Assembly: GCA_900772565.1 (NCBI GenBank)
Contig: CAAHET010000093.1
Span: 8,455 to 72,454 of the forward strand
DNA: 64,000 bases
Direction: 5' to 3'
From: an uncultured Faecalibacterium sp.
GTDB lineage: Bacteria > Bacillota > Clostridia > Oscillospirales > Ruminococcaceae
Shown: positions 41,580-49,154 of the stretch, piece by piece
Numbering within the stretch: the first letter of the stretch is position 1
Layout: each line of letters starts with the position of its first letter
Notes under the pieces: model-generated
What the model was told of the DNA's origin: nothing
The model's database searches: none
The model's input: only the letters and a program-made list of their open reading frames with translations
Position numbers and translations under genes: made by a program

Positions 41580-42593
41580 ATGGAGCTGGAACACAACTTT
41601 TATGGGGTGAATTTTGCACCCTTTCCCCGGCAGGGCGTGCTGAGCAGCGAGAATGCCCACCGCAGCATGGCAGCTATGGTGGAAGCCACCGCCGCCAACT
41701 GGGTCATCCTGTCGCCCTCTGGAATACAGTCTGACCCTTACAGTGAGGAAATCGACTGGCGCACAGAGGCCACCCCCACAGACGAGGAGCTGTGCGGGGC
41801 TATCCGCTTTGCCAAGCAGTTGGGCTTGCAGGTAGCGCTGACGCCTACCGTCAACTGCGCCAACGGCGTGTGGCGGGCACGCATCAGCTTTTTTGACCAC
41901 GATGTGCCTTGCGAGACGAAGTGGAGCGGATGGTTCGCCAGCTATACCGCCTTTCAGACCCACTACGCAGCCCTTGCCGAGGCCGAAGGCTGCGGACTGT
42001 TCCTGACCGGCTGCGAAATGACCATGACCGAGCACCGGGAAGCAGAGTGGCGTTCCCTCATTGCCGCCGTGCGCCAGCAGTACCACGGCCCGGTGAGCTA
42101 TAACTGCGATAAATACGGCGAGGATCATGTAAATTGGTGGGATGCCGTGGACTGCATCGCTTCCAGCGGCTACTACCCGCTGAAGGACTGGGAAAACCAG
42201 CTGGACCGTATCGAGGCGGTGAGCCAAAAATACAAAAAGCCCGTCCTCTTCAGCGAGGCGGGCTGCATGAACATTACCGGCTCTTCTGCCGTGCCCAACG
42301 ATTGGGCAATGCAGGGCAGCCGGAACGATTTGGAACAGGCAGACTGGTACAGCGCTATGTTTTCCGCCTGCGCCAAGCGTCCGTGGGTCATGGGCTTTGG
42401 CGTATGGGACTGGCCTACTGACCCCAGAACTGCCAGTGCCTACGCCGTGTCCGGCCGCCCGGCGGCTGACCATCCGGGAGATTTCCCCCAAGCTGGAAGG
42501 TTTCCGGGCAGATCCGGAGGAAAAGCTGGGGCATCTGGACCACTGGAAAAACGGTTGGGTCGGTCAGAAGCCCGGCGACAAAATTACCTTTGA
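41580..42593 (+). CDS. GH113-type beta-mannanase/mannosidase, C-terminus frameshifted
   Basis: 337 residues as read from ATG 41580 (ACGAGGA upstream). Residues about 1-295 match the GH113 TIM barrel: NFYGVNFAPFPRQGVLS at the start, acid/base Glu in LTGCEMTMTE (about 148) and nucleophile Glu in VLFSEAGCMN (about 229), and GFGVWDWP near 283. After SAYAVSGRPAAD (about 307) the sequence becomes unlike the family (HPGDFPQAGRFPGRSGG...), while the next frame becomes coding for an esterase tail. No signal peptide, so it acts on imported manno-oligosaccharides. The catalytic barrel may still fold. Confidence 0.8.
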   Translation: MELEHNFYGVNFAPFPRQGVLSSENAHRSMAAMVEATAANWVILSPSGIQSDPYSEEIDWRTEATPTDEELCGAIRFAKQLGLQVALTPTVNCANGVWRARISFFDHDVPCETKWSGWFASYTAFQTHYAALAEAEGCGLFLTGCEMTMTEHREAEWRSLIAAVRQQYHGPVSYNCDKYGEDHVNWWDAVDCIASSGYYPLKDWENQLDRIEAVSQKYKKPVLFSEAGCMNITGSSAVPNDWAMQGSRNDLEQADWYSAMFSACAKRPWVMGFGVWDWPTDPRTASAYAVSGRPAADHPGDFPQAGRFPGRSGGKAGASGPLEKRLGRSEARRQNYL

Positions 42594-42855
42594 AGTGGAT
42601 GCTTCCTGCATCGCGGTGCAGTACCGCAAGACCATCCGCCGCCCGGCGCTGCGGGCACAGCTCGTGCTGGACGGCGATACCGCCCACGCCGTTGTTCTGG
42701 ACGGAAACTTCGATGAGGATTGGGGCGACTGCCTATATTTGCAGCCCATTCTCCATCATGGCGAGCAGAAGAACCATACCGTGGAGATCACCATTCTGCC
42801 CACAGAGGATGAAACTCCCACAGAATTCTACCTCATGGCACTGATCACGGCGTGA
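42467..42855 (+). pseudogene. C-terminal domain of an SGNH/GDSL carbohydrate esterase, fragment
   Basis: The frame carries EEKLGHLDHWKNGWVGQKPGDKITFE, VQYRKTIRRPALRAQLVLDGD, VLDGNFDEDWGDCLYLQ and HTVEITI to the stop at 42853-42855. This looks like the beta-sandwich domain found at the end of gut-Clostridia acetylesterases acting on plant glycans (CE17-like is my guess). The catalytic GDS and DxxH regions are absent, and no start precedes it except in a region that overlaps GH113 in another frame. A deletion that joined GH113 to the end of the esterase gene would explain this. Confidence 0.6.
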
Positions 42856-43128
42856 GGGAGAATGCCCCTCTTGGACTTGATTTTGGGTGTGCGGTCACTC
42901 GAACCAATGCCGTCAAGTCGGTGGGGGGAAAGGGCGATTTTATTTGTCGGGGAGTAAGTGCACGGTTTCTGCACGTTTTTTGCACGGTTTCAAACCGTGC
43001 AAAGGGTACTTTTCAGTGCAAAATCCGACAAAGGATGCAGAAATTGCTGGGTGAAAAATCACGTTGCTTTGATTAAAAATAACGATGACTCGAAACTTCC
43101 ATAAATTGAGACGAACCGGCGGCTTGCT
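42856..43128 (+). other. Intergenic region with a 23-bp palindrome
   Basis: No gene seen. TTGCACGGTTT (42980-42990), one base, AAACCGTGCAA (42992-43002) is a perfect palindrome with 11-bp arms. Two related GCACG(G)TTT copies lie just left of it (42,959 and 42,971). The arrangement next to a tRNA 3' half is reminiscent of integrase or recombination sites. Confidence 0.5.
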
Positions 43129-43173
43129 CTCTTAATCAGTGGGCCCAGAGTTCGAGTCCCTAGAGGTGCACCA
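43129..43173 (+). tRNA. 3' half of tRNA-Lys(CUU), likely attachment-site remnant
   Basis: CTCTTAATCAGTGGGCCCAG, GTTCGAGTCC and the terminal GAGGTGCACCA match the anticodon loop onward of a tRNA-Lys with anticodon CTT, including the encoded CCA. No matching D arm or 5' acceptor strand (GCACCTC expected) lies upstream: that side reads GAACCGGCGGCTTGCT. The T stem has mismatches. So this is not a working tRNA. Tyrosine integrases often leave such a 3' tRNA segment at one end of an inserted island. Confidence 0.7.
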
Positions 43174-43180
43174 CAACAAA

Positions 43181-43224
43181 AAAATCCGAACTTTTTTCCG
43201 ATAGGAGAAGGGTTCGGATTTTTT
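43181..43224 (+). terminator. Terminator after the tRNA-Lys fragment
   Basis: Perfect 11-bp arms AAAATCCGAAC (43181-43191) and GTTCGGATTTT (43212-43222), followed by TT. Probably the original terminator of the tRNA transcript. Confidence 0.7.
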
Positions 43225-43376
43225 GTGTTCTTCGGGAATGACAATTCTGGCTCGTTCCAAACGGCTGTGTGTCTGAAACCTTATCAGATAAACCGTTTGA
43301 CGAAAGTCACAACTGTAAAGGTGTCGTAAGGCAGAAGGAACACGATTATGAAGTACGATGAAAGAGCCTGCAAGTT

Positions 43377-43837
43377 TATAGCAATTTTCAAAATTAAAGC
43401 GCATATTCGCAGAAGCGGAACCAGCCGGAGCAATCAGAGACAGTAACAGAGTGAAAAGCGTTCTGAATCGCATTTGGAAGAGTATCCAGCGTCCTTGCTT
43501 TGAATTTGCGCAAAAGAGCCTTTACCTTCGATCAGAGTTTTTCAATGGGATTCAGATCGGGACTATACGGTGGAAGATAGATGTATCGAATCCCAGAGCT
43601 GGCCAGTAGCTCTTTCACTGTCTTTTTCATTTCGACGCTTCAATAAACGGTAAATTGAACAGGTGTTTACAGAAAAGCACTTTGCCAGTTCCTTTACGCT
43701 GATACCCTTATCGTATCCTTCCAGAATCAACTTTCGAGCTTCGTTGTGCAGCATAACACTTACCTTCTTTGACTCTGTTATATCACTTTTTCTCAAAAGT
43801 TAAAGTACTCTTTGCTGTATTATTGAAAATTGCTATA
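43377..43837 (-). mobile_element. Internally deleted IS630-family element
   Basis: Terminal inverted repeats of 15 bp, TATAGCAATTTTCAA, lie at both ends (43377-43391 and, inverted, 43823-43837), with TA at each outer edge as expected for IS630 insertion. The element is only about 461 bp because most of the transposase gene has been deleted. It separates the decayed mannan locus from the glucuronoglycan locus. Confidence 0.8.
43394..43796 (-). pseudogene. IS630 transposase remnant
   Basis: The N-terminal part from ATG 43796 reads as a helix-turn-helix ([37 protein letters not shown]). Shortly after, sequence from the C-terminus appears in another frame: [21 protein letters not shown], the end of the DDE catalytic domain. 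In that frame the Trp expected after EKL is TGA, then SKVKALLRKFKAR... continues to TAA at 43394. Both the deletion and the nonsense codon abolish function. Confidence 0.8.
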
Positions 43838-43869
43838 GAAAATCGCCCGGCGGCTTTTGTCATTCCAGT

Positions 43870-45273
43870 TTATAAGTTTAGTGCCTGCCACAGCGCATCT
43901 GACGGATCAAATACCGCAATGCGATACCCGGCAAAGCGGCTCTGGACATCCACGGTCTGGCTGCCATCGGCGGCAGTGTTGTAGCTGCCCAGTTCCAGCC
44001 CGGAAAGGGCTGGCTGGCTGCTCCACAGGATGAGCTTTGTCTGCCAGTCTGCGCCCAGCTTTTCGCTCAGTGCCCCATAGGCCTGTTCAAAACCCTCCGG
44101 GTCGTCCAAGATCCAAATTTTGCTCTCGCCGCTAGAAAGGTCGGTGTTCATCTGGGTAGCACCCGCCATCTGTTGGTTCTGCTCGGTCAGGGCGGCGTCG
44201 GCGCTCCATGTGTAGTTGTTTACCTGCACCACCACAGCCCCGTCACTGTTGGCATCCTCCGCATAGTCTGCCAGTGCAGTCTGCAAGCGCTGCACGGCCT
44301 CGTCCGGTAGGGCTTCTGCCGTGACCACCGCCACGGTGTAGTCCGGGTCTACAGTGGTCAGCAGGCCATGCGCTACATACGCTACGCCCACAATAACCAT
44401 TGCCGCCACTGCCACGATGCCCCAGTTGTAGTACCACCAGTTGGCGCGGGAGCGCTTTTTCTGCTCCTGCGCGGTCAGGGGCTTTTCCGGTGCTGCCGGG
44501 CGCGGGATGGTGCGCACCTGCACGCCGTATGCCTGCCGCAAGACAGGGAACAGAGTCTGCATCGCTGCCAGCCCCGGCAGCCAGAAACCGAACAGCACCG
44601 CCCAGAACACGCTGACCGGGAACAGCAGGATCATGCCGCCGATGCCCGCCAGCATGAGAACGCCTGCCAGCACGCAGCGCGCCGGGGCTGCAGCCAGCAG
44701 CCTGCCCGCCCGGCGCAGCAGGCTGTCCGGGACGGGGGCTTTCAGCGGCAGCACGGCGGCGCAAAGAGTAGCCAGAACCGCCAGCACCAGAAAGTCCAGC
44801 GCCAGAAAAACGAGAATGGCAAGCCCGGGGTAATACCCCTGCTGCGCGGCGGCTTCAAACACAAAGGCCGATACAAAACACAGCAGCCCCAGCACCAGCG
44901 TGCCAATACAGCCAAAGCCGCAGGCGGCCTTCCAATGGGCGGCAAGGGTCTGCTTTGCCCGGGGCAGCCACTGGGAGGGGTCGTTCTGCAAGCTGCGCAG
45001 GGCGCAGTCTGCCAGCAGCACCATGGCAGGGCCGACCAGCAGACCGGTCGCAGCGCTGCACACCATCGTCAGCGGCAGGGAGAGCAGGGTGACCCCCAGC
45101 GAGACGCAAAGCGCGGCGGGCAGGCAGAGCAAGCAGACCATCAGGTTTGTGCCCAGCAGCTGGCCGAGGTCGCGGCCGACCATCTGGCAAAAGCGTGCAA
45201 AGCCTTTTTTCTCCGGCGCACCCGGGTCTACCCCGTGGCCGTCCCGCCCATAAAGGGCATTGTAGATGCTCAT
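43870..45273 (-). CDS. YesL-like (DUF624-type) membrane protein with extracytoplasmic domain
   Basis: 467 residues. N-terminal half has about five membrane segments (LMVCLLCLPAALCVSLGVTLL; GCIGTLVLGLLCFVSAFVF; LAILVFLALDFLVLAVLATL; CVLAGVLMLAGIGGMILLFPV). A sixth, near 300-325 (WGIVAVAAMVIVGVAYVAHGLL), leads to an outer C-terminal domain (about 330-467) with DGAVVVQVNNYTWSAD and WILDDPEGFEQAYG. YesL proteins accompany YesM/YesN-type sugar loci; this one is longer than usual. Its start overlaps the upstream gene's end. Role unproven, perhaps sensing or transporter support. Confidence 0.65.
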   Translation of the reverse strand: MSIYNALYGRDGHGVDPGAPEKKGFARFCQMVGRDLGQLLGTNLMVCLLCLPAALCVSLGVTLLSLPLTMVCSAATGLLVGPAMVLLADCALRSLQNDPSQWLPRAKQTLAAHWKAACGFGCIGTLVLGLLCFVSAFVFEAAAQQGYYPGLAILVFLALDFLVLAVLATLCAAVLPLKAPVPDSLLRRAGRLLAAAPARCVLAGVLMLAGIGGMILLFPVSVFWAVLFGFWLPGLAAMQTLFPVLRQAYGVQVRTIPRPAAPEKPLTAQEQKKRSRANWWYYNWGIVAVAAMVIVGVAYVAHGLLTTVDPDYTVAVVTAEALPDEAVQRLQTALADYAEDANSDGAVVVQVNNYTWSADAALTEQNQQMAGATQMNTDLSSGESKIWILDDPEGFEQAYGALSEKLGADWQTKLILWSSQPALSGLELGSYNTAADGSQTVDVQSRFAGYRIAVFDPSDALWQALNL

Positions 45274-45274
45274 T

Positions 45275-46069
45275 TTACTTCACCTCGGTGCCAAAGGCTT
45301 CGATCTGAGTCAGGGCAGGGAAGGGGGAGGTGCCCTCGGCCTGAATGAGATCCTTCAGCACAAGGCTGCGCACCCGCTTGGGCTCAAAGGTTACGCTCTG
45401 GGGTTTTGCACTTTTCACCAGCGGGATGTCCAGCTTGCTGCCGTCAGAAAATGCCACCGTGGCCTTGACCCAATAGTTGTCGTGGGGGAAATCTGCCCGC
45501 TCGGTGATGCGCAGCTCGTCCAGCAGTACCTCCCGGCCAAAATCCAGCGTCAGGGCGGCGTTCGGGTCGCGGTTGATGCCCCAGCTCTGGTAGGGGTACT
45601 CACCGTGGGCGCTATTCTCAAAAATGCCGTCGATGGCATTGCGGGCGGCAAACACTGCCTCGCCGCGCGTTTCCACGTTGGCGCTGGCGTGGGGATAAAA
45701 ACCGGTGTCGCCATGCTCGTCGTAGCAGTTGAAGGCCAAATTTCGCCGGGCGGCGATCTCCTCCGGCAGTGCCAGCCGTGCCCGGATGACGTGACGGCTG
45801 CCCACAAAGCTCTTGGGCGAGTAGGTGATGGCCTGCTCCCCGAAGGGAATGTGGAAATTGATCTCCCGCTTGACCACATACACAAGGGCTTCGGGCATGG
45901 TGTCCTCGAACTGGATAACGCAGTACTGGCCGGGATGGTCGATCTCCAGCGCCACCCGGTCACCGGGCTTGTAGCAGTTGGTGTAAACAAGGGATACATT
46001 GGTGTCGGCGTCGCAGGTCATCAGGGTGTGACCGACTTCGTCCAGAATTTTCAGCTTGATGGTCTCCAT
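45275..46069 (-). CDS. Carbohydrate-binding-type protein (discoidin/F5-8-like C-terminal region)
   Basis: 264 residues, no signal peptide. The N-terminal 100 residues are beta-rich (LVYTNCYKPGDRVALEIDHPGQYCVIQFEDTMPEALVYV). The C-terminal region (NAIDGIFENSAHGEYPYQSWGINRDPNAALTLDFGREVLLDELRI, about 138-182) matches the galactose-binding-like jelly roll that binds sugars. AAGGAG precedes ATG 46069. It lies between the heparinase-like and YesL-like genes and probably acts with them on the same glycan, in the cytoplasm. Confidence 0.7.
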   Translation of the reverse strand: METIKLKILDEVGHTLMTCDADTNVSLVYTNCYKPGDRVALEIDHPGQYCVIQFEDTMPEALVYVVKREINFHIPFGEQAITYSPKSFVGSRHVIRARLALPEEIAARRNLAFNCYDEHGDTGFYPHASANVETRGEAVFAARNAIDGIFENSAHGEYPYQSWGINRDPNAALTLDFGREVLLDELRITERADFPHDNYWVKATVAFSDGSKLDIPLVKSAKPQSVTFEPKRVRSLVLKDLIQAEGTSPFPALTQIEAFGTEVK

Positions 46070-46080
46070 AGCAGTTCTCC

Positions 46081-47877
46081 TTAGTACAGTTCGAGATTCA
46101 GCATTTTTTGGAAATGCAGGGTAATCTTATAGATTGTTTCCGGCCAAGCGGTGCGCAGGCGCGGGTCGATGATGGGCACCGGCGCAACAGCAGCCGTTAC
46201 GGCAGCCGGGTCAAAGCGGATGCCGCCCAGTGTGCCTACCGCAAAGCCATCTGCGGTGGGGGCAGGCTGCTGCTCGGTGAGCAGGGTCAGTTCCACCGTG
46301 CCGGGATAGTCCGTTTCGTCCTGCAGGGCGATGCCCTGTTCGCTGACCGATACGCTGCGGCAGTAGGTGGTAAGCCCCGGGATGGGCGGGTACGCGCCCG
46401 CCAGTTCGCCGGTGATGCCGTTTTCAGTGGTTTGGATATCCTGCGCAGCATACTCCGCGCCGGGCAGCTGCTGCACGCCGTCAAAGGTGGGTAGATTGTG
46501 CCATGCGCTCTGCATCGTCCAAATCTCGTACCGCTGGGGGCTGAAGGTCTTTTTGGTGTAGCTTTCCACCCCGATATCGATCAGAAACGGTCTGCCGTCC
46601 TTGTACACGGTAATGCTGCCGGTATCGTTGTGGTTGTGGCTGTCGCCGTTGGAGCCGAACTTTGCGCCCAGTACCCAGCTGCCCTGCCGCGCGGCATAGA
46701 CGCCCACACTGGGGTACCATACCGTTAAATGATGCCGGGGCGCTGTGGAGTACGCCATAATTTCTTCTTCTGCAAAGGCGGTGGTCAGCCGGTACCACAG
46801 GTTGATGTGGGTGCTGCCGTCCGGGTTCTGCAAATGGTCAGGGTCGGCATCGGCGCGGAAATCTGCCGCCGCAAGGGCTTGCAGAGCATCGCTGCCCACA
46901 GCCTGCCCAAAGCGGTATTCCCGCACACCGCACCGCCCGGCAAGGGGGCTGCAATCGCCGAAGTTCAGGTAGTAAGGCCCGTCCACATGGACATTGCAGA
47001 TGTACTCGGCAATGTTTTTGATTTTAGGCTCATGGAACAGGGGAGAAAAAGTCTCCGGCGCAATGCTGGATAGGATTTCAAGGCAGCCCCACAGGGTCAG
47101 CCCGGCGTGGCGGTAATACTGTGCACCCTCGTTGCAGCAGCCGTCTGCGCCGTAGTCCTTCAAAAAGCAGTCGAGACTGTACGCTGCCTGTTTGACGGCA
47201 GCTTTTCGTTGCTGCTGCGTGGTGGGCAGCAGAAAGACCGTAAGCAGCACGTTCTGGGTGCACCAGCTCGTCCAGTTGCACATAGGCTCTGCGCCGTTAC
47301 CCATCCACCAGAAGTGACTTGTAAAATAGGGCGTCAGGATGCGGGCGTCCAGTTCCCGCTCCATCCGCGTCGTGATGCCCGGCGCGGCGGCATCCAGTTC
47401 ATCCGGCAGTAAGTACCGGGTTAGCGCCAGCAGCGCGCCGGTCTCGGCGGCAAACAGGTCAACGATGGGACGGGTGGTGTCCGGCAGGGGCAGTTGGGGT
47501 GTATCCCGGATGTAGCTGTTGTGGGCGGGCAGCTGCCATGCGCTTTCCTCGCAGAGCGACCATACGGTATCTGCAATGGCGTCCAGAAAGCGCCCGGTGT
47601 GCTCCACGCACTCGGCGCACACCAGTGCGCACAGCCGCGCACGGCGGGAGAAATAAGCCACCTCCCATGGGGCACGCTGCCCAGTGCGGGTAAAATCCAG
47701 CCAGAGTGAGAGCGGCAGGGGTGCGATGGGCGTTTGCAGTGCGGCTTCTCCCGCCTGCAAAAAGCGCTGCTTTACCCGCAGGGGCAGCCCCTGCCATGCA
47801 GTGCGCTCCTTTGCAGGGGGAAAGGGCTGGTAATCGGGAAGAAATTCCGGCAGATGAGCAAGCTGTTCCTGTATCAT
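46081..47877 (-). CDS. Heparinase II/III-like protein (polysaccharide lyase superfamily)
   Basis: 598 residues from ATG 47877 (CGGAGGCTTAT upstream). N-terminal helical toroid region (about 40-300, with HNSYIRDTPQLPLPDTTRPIVDLFAAETGALLALTRYLL and CNWTSWCTQNVLLTVFLL). C-terminal beta-sandwich with GAKFGSNGDSHNHNDTGSITVYKDGRPFLIDIG (about 415-447), the conserved His/Asn core of heparinase II/III proteins, and EIWTMQSAWHNLPTFDG. Such enzymes cleave uronic-acid-containing chains by beta-elimination. No signal peptide, so it acts on imported oligosaccharides. Works naturally with the GH88 enzyme of this locus, which removes the unsaturated uronate. Confidence 0.85.
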   Translation of the reverse strand: MIQEQLAHLPEFLPDYQPFPPAKERTAWQGLPLRVKQRFLQAGEAALQTPIAPLPLSLWLDFTRTGQRAPWEVAYFSRRARLCALVCAECVEHTGRFLDAIADTVWSLCEESAWQLPAHNSYIRDTPQLPLPDTTRPIVDLFAAETGALLALTRYLLPDELDAAAPGITTRMERELDARILTPYFTSHFWWMGNGAEPMCNWTSWCTQNVLLTVFLLPTTQQQRKAAVKQAAYSLDCFLKDYGADGCCNEGAQYYRHAGLTLWGCLEILSSIAPETFSPLFHEPKIKNIAEYICNVHVDGPYYLNFGDCSPLAGRCGVREYRFGQAVGSDALQALAAADFRADADPDHLQNPDGSTHINLWYRLTTAFAEEEIMAYSTAPRHHLTVWYPSVGVYAARQGSWVLGAKFGSNGDSHNHNDTGSITVYKDGRPFLIDIGVESYTKKTFSPQRYEIWTMQSAWHNLPTFDGVQQLPGAEYAAQDIQTTENGITGELAGAYPPIPGLTTYCRSVSVSEQGIALQDETDYPGTVELTLLTEQQPAPTADGFAVGTLGGIRFDPAAVTAAVAPVPIIDPRLRTAWPETIYKITLHFQKMLNLELY

Positions 47878-47891
47878 ATAAGCCTCCGACT

Positions 47892-49154
47892 TCAAATACT
47901 TTGCTGATATTCCCGTGGGCTGAGCCCCGTGACCTTTTTGAACACCTTGGAAAAATAAAAGGCACTTTCATAGCCCAGCTTTTCCGCAATTTCATAGACC
48001 TTCAAATCGCCCTGTTCCAGCATCTCCTTCGCAGCGGCAATGCGGGTCTCGGTGATGTACTCCACAAAGCCGCTGTCGCCGTATTTGCCGAACAGCTGGC
48101 TAAGGTAGTTGGGCGAAAAATTGAACACCGCCGCCACATCGGCCAGTGTCAGACGCTCGGAAAGGTGGCTTTGGATGTACTCCTGTACCTGTGCTACCAC
48201 CTGCATCTTTCCGGCAGTGGCGTCGCCCTCGTTGACCTCCACGAACTGAATGGGCTGCTCCACCGTGAGCAGGGGCTGCAAATGGGCGTTTTCCCGGCAG
48301 CAGCGCGCCAACCCCAGCAGGGAGCCGGTGGGGCGACCTACCGCCCAGAGCAGCCGTACCGTGAAATAGTTGTATAAGATCTGGCTGGCGCGTTCCAGCA
48401 GCGGGCGCAGCACCGTCCGGTAGTTCGGGCACTGGGCATTGGTCAGGCAGAACAGCACATTGCAGCGCATGGCATCCGCGCCTGTTACATAGCAGGGCAG
48501 GTAGTTTTGCAGGGTGGTCTCCAGCATCCGCCCGCAGGAAAAACTCAGCTTCAGCTGCTGGGCGGGGGTAAGGGCAGTGTTGGCAATGATCTCGCAGCTG
48601 GCCACAAGGTAGGCGTCGCTTGCAAGGTTCAGCTCCATGTGCTGCAGCGGCTGCTCCAGAGATTGCTCATCCGGGAACAGCCCGGCGTACAGCCGCACAA
48701 AGAACCGCTCCTGATAGCTGCGCACGCTCTCGGCAAGGTTTTCCTGTGCCGGCATCTCGCCCAGCAGGGCGTGCTCCTTTTTTACCTTTTCGGCGGCCTT
48801 GGCAAGGGCGGTTTGCAGGTTTTCGGGGGTCAGGTCCAGCTTGACCAGATAATCTACCACCCCGGCCCCCATGGCCTGCTTGATGTAATCAAATTCTTCA
48901 AAGCTGGTCAGCATGATAAAGGCGGGCAGGGCGCTGCGCTCCCGGCAGGTGCGGGCAAGGGTAAGGCCGTCCATCACCGGCATTTTTACGTCTGCAATGA
49001 CGATATCCGGCTTCTCCCGCTCAATGAGTTCCAGCGCCAGCTTGCCGTTGCGGGCAGTGCCGCAGACGGTATAGCCCAGCTTTTCCCATTCCAGCATCCC
49101 CTGCAGGCCGATGAGCACCAGCGGTTCATCGTCCACAAGCAGTATCCGCAGCAT
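47892..49154 (-). CDS. AraC-type response regulator (YesN-like)
   Basis: 420 residues from ATG 49154 (AAAGGAG upstream), overlapping the kinase gene by 29 bases. Receiver domain with phospho-acceptor Asp55 in VIADVKMPVMDG, acidic pocket DDE at 8-10 and the Lys of DYLVKLDL near 108. A central region (about 140-310) is typical of YesN proteins. The C-terminal AraC DNA-binding domain has HLSERLTLADVAAVFNFSPNYLSQLFGKYGDSGFVEYITETRIAAAKEMLEQ (about 325-376) and GYESAFYFSKVFKKVTGLSPREYQ. Likely activates the glycan locus. Confidence 0.93.
   Translation of the reverse strand: MLRILLVDDEPLVLIGLQGMLEWEKLGYTVCGTARNGKLALELIEREKPDIVIADVKMPVMDGLTLARTCRERSALPAFIMLTSFEEFDYIKQAMGAGVVDYLVKLDLTPENLQTALAKAAEKVKKEHALLGEMPAQENLAESVRSYQERFFVRLYAGLFPDEQSLEQPLQHMELNLASDAYLVASCEIIANTALTPAQQLKLSFSCGRMLETTLQNYLPCYVTGADAMRCNVLFCLTNAQCPNYRTVLRPLLERASQILYNYFTVRLLWAVGRPTGSLLGLARCCRENAHLQPLLTVEQPIQFVEVNEGDATAGKMQVVAQVQEYIQSHLSERLTLADVAAVFNFSPNYLSQLFGKYGDSGFVEYITETRIAAAKEMLEQGDLKVYEIAEKLGYESAFYFSKVFKKVTGLSPREYQQSI

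Noticed and set aside
43129..43173. Functional tRNA-Lys
   Set aside because: The D arm and 5' acceptor strand are missing and the T stem has mismatches.
43132..43473. Minus-strand frame with a signal-peptide-like start
   Set aside because: It reads through the antisense of the tRNA fragment and terminator (ending in the familiar antisense-tRNA peptide CTSRDSNSGPTD) and includes the end of the IS630 remnant.
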